A model generated the notes under the pieces. The model had not been told where the DNA came from. It worked only from the letters and a program-made list of their open reading frames with translations, and ran no database searches. A stretch of DNA of 64,000 nucleotides from NCBI RefSeq assembly GCF_020509005.1, contig NC_063016.1, positions 992,001 to 1,056,000 of the forward strand. The letters run 5' to 3'. The translations under genes and the position numbers were made by a program. Positions 22,535-32,551 of the stretch are shown in pieces (the first letter of the stretch is position 1; each line of letters begins with the position of its first letter). The stretch is from Fulvia fulva. Its lineage: Eukaryota; Ascomycota; Dothideomycetes; Mycosphaerellales; Mycosphaerellaceae.

Positions 22535-23581
22535 GTCGACGGCGGAGTCCAGCCTTCGACGCTTTGTTGGGCGCTCCAGATGTGGGTGTTGTTGTGAGTG
22601 TTTGCTTGCAAATGCCTCTATATGGACGGGCCAATTTTTACAATGTCAGGCGTTGATGGCGATGGGTGGAATGGGATGAGTTTGATGTTGTGATTAGTAT
22701 GTCGCGAGTCTGACATACGACATGTGAGGAGCTGAAAGACCTCGGCTGAGCCATCCTCCAATGGGCTGCTGGATGACAATTGAGCATCGCCTTGGAGTTG
22801 TCCTGCGATATTGGTCTTTGAGTCGTTTCTTCTGATCAATTGGATGTATGAAGATTGAGGACTACAGCTGTCACATACAAGGCATCTGTGCCCATTGGAT
22901 GCTCACGACAAAACAGCACGCAAACATGTGCTCCCCGAGTCTCGTTCTTACCACTACGCTACTGCACTTGACGCCATCCTCACATGCGCGATCAGTCGTC
23001 CAGTGCTCGGCCTCCAAATGCGATACTGGCCGGGCGGCAGAATCATGCGCGCCGGAGAGCTGGTGGTAGCAATGTATGGCACACGAAAGCCAGTTCGTCA
23101 ATGCGGTGAATACTACCGCTTTCTTCGCTCTGTGTGATGTTCGCGGTGTTGCGTATGAGGAGGCCGTCATGTCAGTAGAAGCACGAGTTGCGGGAGCTGA
23201 ATGGTTCGTTGATGGCGTAACGATAAGTGAAGGTGACAGCACGAAGTTGAAGCAAATCCGGTGTGCTATGGCTACATGTCTGCTCGGGACATCCCTGAAG
23301 TTCGGTTGTCGTGGATACAGGGATCTGCGTCATCTAAACAGTGGTGGCAGGCGCGACCAGCCACTTCACCAGCACGCGGAAAGAGCCCAGCAAAAGACAC
23401 GGCGCATTCCTCGCAAGAACTTCTGGAAAGTCATTACTGTCCACATCCATCTCTACATATCCGCTGAATACATCGCAGCGTTTCCGATAGACCACAACGC
23501 CGACAACGACCGATCGAACACTGAGCGCAATCCTCATCCAGTGCTGCGGCTTCGGCCTGCAGCATTCCCACTAGGAACACA
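22535..23581. other. Divergent intergenic
   Basis: Between the enoyl-CoA hydratase start (-) and the membrane-protein start (+). A 219-codon frame crossing 23076-23735 overlaps the next gene in another frame and has no domain. No RNA genes or repeats seen. Confidence 0.5.
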
Positions 23582-24922
23582 ATGGCACCAGCTCCACCAG
23601 TATTGGGCTTCCTCCTCGCATCGAGAACAGCAAAAACCATCGACTCGATACCCGACATCCAACTCTCTTCCCTCGAGCTCGACCAACGCGACACCACAGC
23701 ACACAATCTGTTCCGAAGAGCGTCCTCCGAGCTAGTCCCTCGAGCAGACTCCAATGCACAACATGGCTCGGGCGCAATAGATCCTTCAACCATCAAGAAT
23801 GGCGGCTTCTTCGCCCTCTTCGCCATCCTCGGTGTCGCCATGGTTCTCGCCTCCATCTGGTTCTTCTTTTGGGCCAAGAACGGTGGCTTCCAGTTCCAAC
23901 AAGGAGATTGGGACGACTACAAATCTACAGTGCTTCGTCGAAAGGGTCCCGACGGCAAGACACTGAGCAATGCCACCAAGAGTACCAAGCTGGGAGGCGG
24001 TACTATTGCCGGTAGCCAGCACTATGCCTGGGCCAAGAATGCTGCACGTTCCGTCGTCGGCAAAGACGAGAAGGGCAGAAAGGGTGTCATGGCCAAGAGA
24101 GGATGGGCAAAGACCCACAGTATCACATACAGCGACGACTTCACAGATACTCTCGGCACCAGAACCGTCTACTCTGACGAGATGACTGAGGCTCGTACAG
24201 AACCCGATCTCGAGCGCGGCCACGGCCACCATTCCCGACGCTACCGTGATCGGGATGTACGACAGTACAAGAAGGAGAGACCTGCCCGTGTAGGTGGACT
24301 CAACCGTGAAGCCGACGGCAGCCACTTCGACTACACCAACACCGACCGATCCGACGTCATGACTGAGACTGTTCTTACGGAGAGCTCTGACCAGCCCATG
24401 CTACCGAAGACCGATGAGCGTAGAGAGAAGGAGAAGCAACGAGCAGAGCGCAAGGCCCGTGAAGAAGCCAAGAGAATGGAGCGCCGCTGGAAGAGAGAGG
24501 CTGAAGAAGCCGCTGCTGCACTCGCCCGCGAAAGTAGCAGTATCCCTCCTCCGCCTCCTTCACATGCACGCAAGAGTTCCAGCCCACACAAGAACCCATC
24601 GGCAGCACACAAAACCCGTCGTGACCGCGACCGTGCATCCTCCCGTTCGTCGTCGCCCAAGAAGCGAGACTTCTCTTACAATCAGGGACCAGAGTCCGAG
24701 ATCCTCAGCACTGCCTATACGCAATCGACTTCGAGCGGTCAACGCACATCAAGCTACTACGACGAGTACCGCCCACGCGCCAGTGACAACCCTCGCTACT
24801 CTCGCGAGTTTGCGCATTCCGAGCGCGAGCGCAGTGGCAGGCAGTCTTCGCCGCGCAAGAAGCAAGGTGGCGCGCGATCGGGAGGTTATCGACGTGGTGG
24901 TACCGATAGCGATCTGGAGTAG
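23582..24922 (+). CDS. Single-pass membrane protein, conserved ascomycete family
   Basis: A 446-aa protein in one exon. One membrane span at about residues 74-98 (FFALFAILGVAMVLASIWFF) is followed at once by a motif I recognise from filamentous ascomycetes: a GDWDDYKSTVLRRKGPDGKT block and KLGGGTIAGS (residues 108-144). The C-terminal 300 residues are charged, with a coiled-coil-like Arg/Lys/Glu segment (about 270-315) and an Arg/Ser-rich tail. Related proteins are often labelled endosomal, though without the SPRY domain here; I cannot assign a role. The N-terminal 70 residues would face the lumen or outside. Confidence 0.75.
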   Translation: MAPAPPVLGFLLASRTAKTIDSIPDIQLSSLELDQRDTTAHNLFRRASSELVPRADSNAQHGSGAIDPSTIKNGGFFALFAILGVAMVLASIWFFFWAKNGGFQFQQGDWDDYKSTVLRRKGPDGKTLSNATKSTKLGGGTIAGSQHYAWAKNAARSVVGKDEKGRKGVMAKRGWAKTHSITYSDDFTDTLGTRTVYSDEMTEARTEPDLERGHGHHSRRYRDRDVRQYKKERPARVGGLNREADGSHFDYTNTDRSDVMTETVLTESSDQPMLPKTDERREKEKQRAERKAREEAKRMERRWKREAEEAAAALARESSSIPPPPPSHARKSSSPHKNPSAAHKTRRDRDRASSRSSSPKKRDFSYNQGPESEILSTAYTQSTSSGQRTSSYYDEYRPRASDNPRYSREFAHSERERSGRQSSPRKKQGGARSGGYRRGGTDSDLE

Positions 24923-26116
24923 ATCCAAAGCAGTGGATGAGAGTATGGAGGTTTGACCCGTGCGTTTCGGTCTGAGCGTGATGCTAGACTCACCATTTGC
25001 CCAGGCGCTTGATGCGGAAGCCACGAAGAACAATTTTTTGCGCAACGCTGTCGCAATGATGCCGCGTGATCGGCGAATGATGGCGAAGAAAAAGTGCATG
25101 GCGCAAGTCGTTGGGCTGAAGCTCGTTGCTAGATTGGGCAGCGATGCGGCAGAACGTCGCCCGAACGAAAGCGGCGTGGATGTTTGTTCTTCGAGGCCCA
25201 ACCACGGCGGCGGCCCTGACGATGACATGAGAGAGATATGAGAACTTCTGGAGCGAGCACAGAGACAGGGCAGGCGTGCAAGGTACAAGGCGTTGGAGAT
25301 GAATTCTGCACTCGCTAGCAAGCGATGAATGGCATGGAAAGTACAGATCAGGATACTGTAGGCAGAATGTATGAACGACGGCACGAACAGATACCATGAT
25401 TGATTCACACTTATCACGGTAGTACGAGCGAGAAGAGTAATGCCGATGTCTAGCTCTCAAGTGTCTCTAACAAGCACGCAGGAAGAGGCATCCTGCGCCT
25501 CACCTAGCATATCTCATACAATCTCTCGTGAAACGGGCGGGACGTCGATGTAATCATTCCATCAATACAGTTGCACCCAACAATCCTCCAAGCCATCAAG
25601 TCATCATCATCACCTGCCATTAGCAGTCTCCCATCCATCCCATCAGTCCATCAATCCATGTCCACCGGGTATAACATATCCTTGCACCAAACCAGACACC
25701 CAACCATAGTCCTCAAAGCAAAGCAGGCAACAAGAGAAACCACACTTTTCGAAACGCCCGCTACAAGCAACTTTTTGACTCGTCTTCTCGTATGTTGTTC
25801 CGTTCGCCAGCAGCAGTGTGAGAAAGGCCATAAGCATGCTCATGATTGGGGTATCCAGAAGGTAAAAGTGAAGTAGAAAGGGAAAGCACTCTGTGGAGAG
25901 TGCCATGCTAGGCTGACCAGGTGCATTGCAACTTTGCTCGCTTGCTCGCTCGCTCGAACGCTAGGAAAATGGGAAGTGATCCAGTCTAGATGATCCAGTA
26001 TATGTTGGATTTCGCCAGTTATTCTTAGTCGGTGATGCATGGCTTCTTCTTCTTCTTCTTCTTCTTCTTCTTCGTTAGCACGTCTCGTGTTGACATGATA
26101 GGTTGTTCGTATGCAT
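24923..26116. other. Convergent intergenic with (CTT)n
   Basis: 3' regions of the membrane-protein gene (+) and the 648-aa protein gene (-). A (CTT)10-like run is at about 26043-26073 and would lie in the 3' UTR of the minus gene. The 170-codon frame across it encodes a poly-Glu run only because of this repeat. Confidence 0.55.
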
Positions 26117-28063
26117 CTAGCGTGCAATTTCATAACCGGCAGAGTCGTATTCAACTTCCTCGCGAATCTTCTCACGCCTGCTGAACTCACTCCCGCCACG
26201 AGATCGGCCGATGCGGCTGCTGGAGCTTTTGCTGCCGTGGTAGCCACTGTCGCGCCCAGAGACACTGCCAATGGTGATCTGAGCGGAACCACCATCTTCT
26301 CCGGGACGGACCTGGACACTGGAATCGCCATGTATATGAAGTACGGTGCCACCTGTCTGGATGACGATGCCGTCCGACTTCGACATCTTGGAGCCAGAGT
26401 CGCTGCTCCTCTTGCTGCGGCGAGATACGTGGCTGTTGCTATGGCTGCCGCTCTTGCGGTTGGCGTCTTTCAAATTGTGGGCGCTGAGCTCATATGGCTC
26501 GCCGCTGATGTTACGTTGGTATGCTGCAACTTTCTCCTCGGTCAGGCGCTGTTCATCCCATCGCTCGTTGACTTTCGCTTGCTCCATGCGACGGATGATG
26601 TCAGATTGTTGGTCTTTCGAAAGGTACGCTGTCCGTCGGCGACCGGAGGGATCTTCGATGATGACTTTGTGATAATCGCCGGATCCGCTCGATAATGACG
26701 TAGCTTTGGTCCGACCAGAAGAAGCTGTCGTCGATACAGATGGTCGACGGCTGCCGCGGGCAGATGAAGTTGTACTGCGGCGCTCGGAGACTGTGGCCCG
26801 AGCCGTACGGTCGGAGTCGTTCCTGTCAGATGAAAGATAATCCAAAGCCGTATCTGACCGTCGTGGTGCGTCTTCTATGCGCAGGGATTCGCGTCTGGTC
26901 CTCGTAGGTACCGCAGTGTCTGTACGATACTTCTTGCTGTCTCTTACCGAAGGTCGCCGAGCCGGCACAACAGCAACCATTTCTTCCTGCGCACGAGATC
27001 TCCGGCGATCAGACCTAATTCGCCGTCGATACTCTTCTTCGGTTTCCGATACCTCAGATTCATTTGATTCTGAATCAGATTCTGTCTCTGTCGACTCAGG
27101 CTCGGGCATAACATTTGGTACGCGTGCCGAGAATGTACGGCTCAAACCAGGCTGTAGAGATGGGAGTGGGGCCACTTTGGGATACTCCAGACCAGGAACT
27201 GCAGGATTTGGCTGCCGCGTGGAGTAAGTCGAAGGTCCCGCGTAGCCAGGATATCCAGGGTAGGTGCCAGTGGCAATTGGTGAGCTTTGAGGTAGCATCG
27301 ATGGTGATTGTGGCATATAGCTGATCGGCGTCTGGGTTGGTGGTGTGGTTCCGTAGTAGCCCGAAGCTGGTTGGTAGTTTTGATAGTAGTATGCAGACGA
27401 TGCCGGAGGCGGATAGCCAGCATGGATGCTTACAGGTCGTGCCTGTCTGGGTCTACCATCGGGTTGGGGCCTCGGAGGCGGAGGCATCATCATGGTAGTG
27501 GTCGTTGCCATCGGTGCGGCTTGATAGTGATACTGAGGCTCTGGCGGTGGATATTGCGATGTCGCCTGTGGTTGCGTTGACTTTGGGCGCTGTTGCTGTG
27601 ACGATGAAGTGTACCGGCGTTCAAGGTTCGGCTTCGAGGAACAACCAGGGTCGCGACAGTATTTGTCTGTGCAATTGGAATGGCTTTGTTGCTGTGCTGA
27701 TGCAGCAGAACGAGCACTGTCTACTCGATGGATGACTGGCTTCGACTTTGTTGGACTGACAGTTGACAGACGCCGCACGTGAGGAGGTTGGGCGGATGAG
27801 ATGCCAGCAACAGGGGTACGGGAGGTGGTTGCAATCTGTGTGCTGGCGTGAGGCACATGTCCCGAATCGATGGTCGCATCCCTCCGATGCGATCGTTCCG
27901 GAGGCCTTTGGCGCGATGATGATGAGCGCTGCTGAGGTTGCGGTCTCTGTGTCGCAAGAGCCGAGGCTGTGACGACGGTGCCCTCGACGACGCGGCTCTC
28001 GTCGCTGTCGTAGTCTTCGAGATAGGCGGCCCTGCCTTCGGTGTTGTCCTGAACCTGAGGCAT
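26117..28063 (-). CDS. Uncharacterised 648-aa low-complexity protein
   Basis: One long exon starting MPQVQDNTEGRAAYLEDYDSD. It is Ser/Arg/Gln/Pro-rich for most of its length: Pro/Tyr/Gln-rich at about residues 160-300, and an acidic stretch with repeated Glu-Ser at about 320-345. A conserved-looking segment is near 465-520 (a KVIIEDPSGRRRTAYLS motif, then MEQAKVNERWDEQRLTEEKVAAYQ). A C-terminal IVIQTGGTVLHIHGDSSVQVR strand-rich region ends it. No membrane span or signal peptide. No family is recognised; the ordered C-terminal part is probably the functional piece. Confidence 0.75.
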   Translation of the reverse strand: MPQVQDNTEGRAAYLEDYDSDESRVVEGTVVTASALATQRPQPQQRSSSSRQRPPERSHRRDATIDSGHVPHASTQIATTSRTPVAGISSAQPPHVRRLSTVSPTKSKPVIHRVDSARSAASAQQQSHSNCTDKYCRDPGCSSKPNLERRYTSSSQQQRPKSTQPQATSQYPPPEPQYHYQAAPMATTTTMMMPPPPRPQPDGRPRQARPVSIHAGYPPPASSAYYYQNYQPASGYYGTTPPTQTPISYMPQSPSMLPQSSPIATGTYPGYPGYAGPSTYSTRQPNPAVPGLEYPKVAPLPSLQPGLSRTFSARVPNVMPEPESTETESDSESNESEVSETEEEYRRRIRSDRRRSRAQEEMVAVVPARRPSVRDSKKYRTDTAVPTRTRRESLRIEDAPRRSDTALDYLSSDRNDSDRTARATVSERRSTTSSARGSRRPSVSTTASSGRTKATSLSSGSGDYHKVIIEDPSGRRRTAYLSKDQQSDIIRRMEQAKVNERWDEQRLTEEKVAAYQRNISGEPYELSAHNLKDANRKSGSHSNSHVSRRSKRSSDSGSKMSKSDGIVIQTGGTVLHIHGDSSVQVRPGEDGGSAQITIGSVSGRDSGYHGSKSSSSRIGRSRGGSEFSRREKIREEVEYDSAGYEIAR

Positions 28064-29174
28064 CTTTCTCGCCTCCAGCCTGATTAGAAGGGGTGATGGA
28101 TGGTCGTCGCAGATCTTGGGTCAGGCCCCGATGGCGGCGAGGTTGGCGGATGTGCCCGAGGCCAGCGAGTGGCCGGGGTTGATCAGAGCGCTGCTGACAA
28201 TGGCGGTGAGTGTAGTGTGCTACCGGAGAGCGAGAGCGTTGATGAGGCTGCTTTGTGGCCGTCGGGTCATGGTGCAATGTCTCGGATGGTGGTGAAGCAT
28301 TGTCATAGCAAACGACGTCAAAGCAAGACCTGCATGGCGAGGTGACTGTTTGCGCGCAGCCACTCAGAATGTGTGTGGCCGAGCACACCGGTGAGCTGCA
28401 GCCAGCGGACAGTCACAGGTGCAGGAGCTGCCTGGAGGTCGCGGGATGGCGGCGGCGTGCTGCTCTTGAGGCTTGAGCAGTGGAGGTGGGTGGATGGCAG
28501 TGTGTGATGGCTGTCGGTAGATTATGGCGGCCGTGACGCTGGGTAGATAGATGGTAGATGCCCAATCCGCCGACTACTGATGAGACAGCATGGCCGGAGG
28601 CTCGCCACCTGGTGCTTTTGGGCTTCGAAAAGCTGGGGTGCTGGGATGCGTGATGGTTATGGACCATGGTCTCCTCTCAAGCGCTTCCACTAGACACAAT
28701 AGGCTCTTAGCCCTGCAGCTGGGTGCATGCATGCCGTGGCTGCAGCTGTTCTGCAGGAATCGCAGAGCCCGGAGCGTCACAACGTATCGGTTAGAAAATT
28801 CTGTCTGCTTTCCGGCCATGTCCTCAGCGAGTGTGGTGGCACAGAGCGCTCATGATTGACCCGCCGACGCATATGAGCTGCTGACGGCTGCTACAACTTC
28901 CTCTGTGCTGCCACAGCGAGGATGGAGACGCTCGGCCGTGCACTGCCTGGCTACGAAGGCACAGCAACGTTCACAGCAGATGTGGTCAGCGCCTGCAGAT
29001 CACTGTGGAGAAGGAAGCGCAATCGTTCCCTCGAACACCACGGACAATAAGAGCTGGGTTGATCCCACTTGCGTGCAGGCCACGGGAGCTCGTCAGAGCC
29101 CTCGATCAGCATATTCGGCAACTTGAGTGTGCTATCTCAAGTACCAAGTACTTTGCCAATCAATTAATCAATTG

Positions 29175-29248
<74 letters not shown>

Positions 29249-30070
29249 TAATCAATTAATCAATTAATCAATTAATCAATCGATGGCCATGCCTCCGGAG
29301 ACCGCATCGATGCTGAAGGCAGGCAACGGCCGCAGGTCGCAACCACGAGGCAAAGCTCACAGGTTCGCAGATGGCTCATGCCGACGATCGCAGAGTGATG
29401 GAACGCTTCTGCACGACATCGTAGGAAGCAGAGTTGCAGAACGAAAAACAACCTTTCCCAAGTGCTAAGATGTACGCAGCCATGCTCAGCGCGCACTGCA
29501 CGAGCTCACTTCACCGCCATTCAGTATGCCGCCACTTGCCACCACATGCACATGGCATTGCAGGCATGTACCTCTATCGTATCCGGACCTCAAGACCAAA
29601 CTGTAGCATATCATCGTCCCTTGGAGTGCATTGATTTCTGGACTCAGGCGGAGCGGCTCTCACGACCTACCTATTGTCGCTCAGCCTGCGCAGGAAGGAA
29701 GCTCAGGTCAAACATAGCCAAGCTACGGCATGTGGCACTGGCTCGTGAAGCGGAGTCGAGATAGGCTCAAGATGGTCCACGTACTCTGGCCTGCAGTGTA
29801 ACAGACGTAGTGGGCCAGAACCGCCAGAGTGGCTCAAGAGCTGCGAGAGGAGAGCATGTGCTGCCACTTTGGGTGAGCAGAAGCATTTGGAGCAGTCGAT
29901 AGAGTGTTCACATTGGCTACACTATTCAGTCCCGCCTTCAACGACCAGCCGCCTCTCACAGGAGATACTCAACAGCAATGCTCTGCACGATCTACTTCAG
30001 TCATCCGGTACTACCCGGCCCGACATGCCGCGTTCGCCATGGACGCCGGCCCGATGCATTGAACTCTACA
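28064..30070. other. 2-kb intergenic with a CAAT satellite
   Basis: Upstream of the 648-aa gene and downstream of arginyl-tRNA synthetase (both minus). A tetranucleotide array occupies about 29157-29283 (listed separately). Otherwise only short frames with no domain are seen; one could imagine a non-coding transcript, but nothing in the sequence shows one. Confidence 0.55.
29157..29283. repeat. (CAAT)n microsatellite with CAATTAAT variant ends
   Basis: About 127 bases of uninterrupted CAAT units. Both ends carry the CAATTAAT variant, and a TTGATCAA palindrome lies near the left end. Length is likely to vary between isolates. Confidence 0.95.
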
Positions 30071-32329
30071 TCACATTCTCTCCACAGGGGACAAGCCCAA
30101 GAGCTGCATGCCATTGTTGAGCACAATACGAGCGGCTTCGTACATGGCCATCAGTGCAATCTTCTTCTCCTGGCTCTCTGCATACACCACACTCAGTGTC
30201 TTTGCGTTTTTGTTCGTACGATCGATTGCATCGTAGCACGAGCTGAGCTGGTGCGTCATCTTGAAGAGGTAAGTGAGCACCGTCACTGGCTCGTTGGTCT
30301 TGTAGGTATTCAGGAAGACATCCGGCCATTGCGCCAACGCGCGAATAAGCTGTACGCCTTCTTTCGCCGTGATGAGGCTGAAGTCGGCCTTGTGCAGATC
30401 TTCTTCTGTGATGTTGGCTTTCCGCTTGATGGAGCACAGGCGAGCATGCGAGTACTGAAGATACGGTCCAGTGTCACCTTCGAAGCTGCACATCTTGTCC
30501 ATGTCGAAGTTGTATCCGTTGATCATCTTGCCGCTGTAGTCTTGCACCATGATGGCAGAGATAGCTAGTGTGTCCGCAGTGGCCTCTGGATCATCCACCT
30601 GCTCGTATTTGTCCTGGTTCTTCTTCATGACATTGTGCATGAAATCCTTCGCGCCATCCAAGCTGTCAGCGAGTGACACGACAGTTCCCTTTCGAGTGCT
30701 CATGGTCTGACCCTTGGGATCCTTCACCATTCCGAAGCTGATGTGGTTGCACTTGGCGACGACGTCGCTGTAAGGTGGGCCCATGAGCGACAGGATCTTG
30801 AAGAATTGCTTGACGTGTACATCCTGCTGGTTCGCAATGACATACACCATCAAGTCAAACTTGTGCTTCTGGTATCGCTCGTAGTTGGCAGCAATGTCAC
30901 GAGTGAGATAGAGTGAGGTGCCGTCCCTCTTCTTCACCAGTGTCTTGCCGAGGGTTGGCGCCCCGTGCTTGGAGAGGTCAACGATGATGGCACCTTTGCT
31001 CTCTTCACTGACGCCCTTCTTCGCGAGAGCCTGGGCTGCCTCTTCCATGTCGGCTTCAGTGACTGTAGACTCTCCACTGTACTCGTCGAATTCGATGTTG
31101 AGACGTGCATACATCTGCTTGTACGCCTCAATGGAGTAGTCGCGGAAGAGCTTCCAGTTCTCTAGTGCCTTTTCGTCACCATCGACCATACGCTTGAAGA
31201 ATCGGCGAGCCTTCTCGTCAATGCTCGGCATATCTACCAGTTGTTGCTGGACTTTCTCGAGCTCTGAGGTCAACTTTTGCAGCTCTTGCTCTTGCTCATC
31301 TGTCCACTTACTTTCAGGTGCGGCATCATTCTCCTTGCCCTGGGTTGGCTTCTTGGGCTTTGGTGGATTCTTCAGCTTCTCGAGGTCGTCTTTCTTTTCA
31401 GCAATTTCCTTTGCAGGCTTCTGCTCAGCCGAGTTGTCCTGATTGATCTTGACGTAAACATAGTTCAGATGCTTGACAGGATCCTTGACGAGTTCTTCCT
31501 TGTTACCGTACTTCTCGAAGCCTTCGGAAAGTACACCATACTGCTTGCCCCAGTCTCCAAGATAGTTCATCGACACGGTCTCCCAGCCAGCACGCTTGTA
31601 CAGCTTGATCAGAAAGCCGCCAATGATTGTGCTTCGCAGATGACCAGTATGGAATTCCTTGGCAATGTTGGGGCTCGAATACTCAACCACAACTTTCTTC
31701 TTTCCACTGTTTGGATCCGATGGATCCTTGAGGCCCAGACTCGAATTGAAGCCAAAGTTCTCCTTTTGCTTGTGAATCGCCGGGATAACCAGATTTGCAA
31801 GATGTGTCGGCTTGAAGAAAAAGCGCACGAACGTTTTGTCCGCTGTAGGCTTCTCGATGAGCGGCGAGTCGAACTTCTCGGCCATCTCCTGGGCTAGCTC
31901 ATCTGGCTTCTTGCCCTTCAAACGCAATGCTGGGACAGGAAGGACCAGGTCTCCATGCTTCAGATCCTGTGTCCATTGTACTGCATTCTGGATGATGGGC
32001 ACTTCTGCCCCAGTAATCTTCTGGACCTGGTCGATTATGATGGCGCGATAGACATCGACCGGGTTGTGCTGAGGATACAATTGAATTCCTTGCGGTTGTG
32101 GTAGTTCAGAAATGCCTACAGTCTGGAGTTGAGATGTGATGTGAGAAAGATCGCTGCTGCCCGAGCTAGCAGTCGAGAGCGCCATGTTGGGCGTTGGTCT
32201 CCAGAACGCAGCAGCGTAGTCGAAGATTTTATGTTGTGATGGCTGTGCTATGACTCCGAACTTTGCAGGCTTTTTAGTGGTGATAGGTCGCAGAAACGAA
32301 GGGCGGCAGAAACGAGGAAAGAGTGACAT
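30071..32329 (-). CDS. Arginyl-tRNA synthetase, cytosolic and probably mitochondrial
   Basis: Class I synthetase that charges tRNA-Arg. One exon, 752 aa. After an Arg-tRNA-synthetase N-terminal domain (about residues 75-185) comes the catalytic core with the HIGH-type motif EFHTGHLRS (about residues 220-228). The KMSKS-type loop MSTRKGTVVSL is near 543-553. The DALR anticodon-binding domain fills the C-terminus (SYCYD-like helix, ending LLGLSPVERM). A charged Lys/Glu insert sits at about 300-365. The first 48 residues are rich in Arg, Lys and aromatics with almost no acids (MSLFPRFCRPSFLRP...), like a mitochondrial presequence. A second Met at 49 (CCAACATGGCGC) could start the cytosolic form. 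Confidence 0.95.
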   Translation of the reverse strand: MSLFPRFCRPSFLRPITTKKPAKFGVIAQPSQHKIFDYAAAFWRPTPNMALSTASSGSSDLSHITSQLQTVGISELPQPQGIQLYPQHNPVDVYRAIIIDQVQKITGAEVPIIQNAVQWTQDLKHGDLVLPVPALRLKGKKPDELAQEMAEKFDSPLIEKPTADKTFVRFFFKPTHLANLVIPAIHKQKENFGFNSSLGLKDPSDPNSGKKKVVVEYSSPNIAKEFHTGHLRSTIIGGFLIKLYKRAGWETVSMNYLGDWGKQYGVLSEGFEKYGNKEELVKDPVKHLNYVYVKINQDNSAEQKPAKEIAEKKDDLEKLKNPPKPKKPTQGKENDAAPESKWTDEQEQELQKLTSELEKVQQQLVDMPSIDEKARRFFKRMVDGDEKALENWKLFRDYSIEAYKQMYARLNIEFDEYSGESTVTEADMEEAAQALAKKGVSEESKGAIIVDLSKHGAPTLGKTLVKKRDGTSLYLTRDIAANYERYQKHKFDLMVYVIANQQDVHVKQFFKILSLMGPPYSDVVAKCNHISFGMVKDPKGQTMSTRKGTVVSLADSLDGAKDFMHNVMKKNQDKYEQVDDPEATADTLAISAIMVQDYSGKMINGYNFDMDKMCSFEGDTGPYLQYSHARLCSIKRKANITEEDLHKADFSLITAKEGVQLIRALAQWPDVFLNTYKTNEPVTVLTYLFKMTHQLSSCYDAIDRTNKNAKTLSVVYAESQEKKIALMAMYEAARIVLNNGMQLLGLSPVERM

Positions 32330-32551
32330 ACACTCAGTGCATTGACCAAGCGCGATGGAGTTGTTGCGTGTGTGAAGTGCAAAGGGTTTGCCGATGAAAT
32401 GCAGAAGCGCAGGTCCCTAGGATTGAAGTGTGGCGCTGCGCCACAGAAAAATGTGCACGGACTGTAGAACTCATGGAAGCAAAGTGAGCGGCACCTCATA
32501 CATACCAATGTGTCGCAGGGCATCTGCCTTCTGCACAATCAATGTACACAT

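Noticed and set aside
25840..26352. 170-codon minus-strand frame with poly-Glu
   Set aside because: The Glu run is just the (CTT)n repeat; it overlaps the 3' end of a better supported gene.
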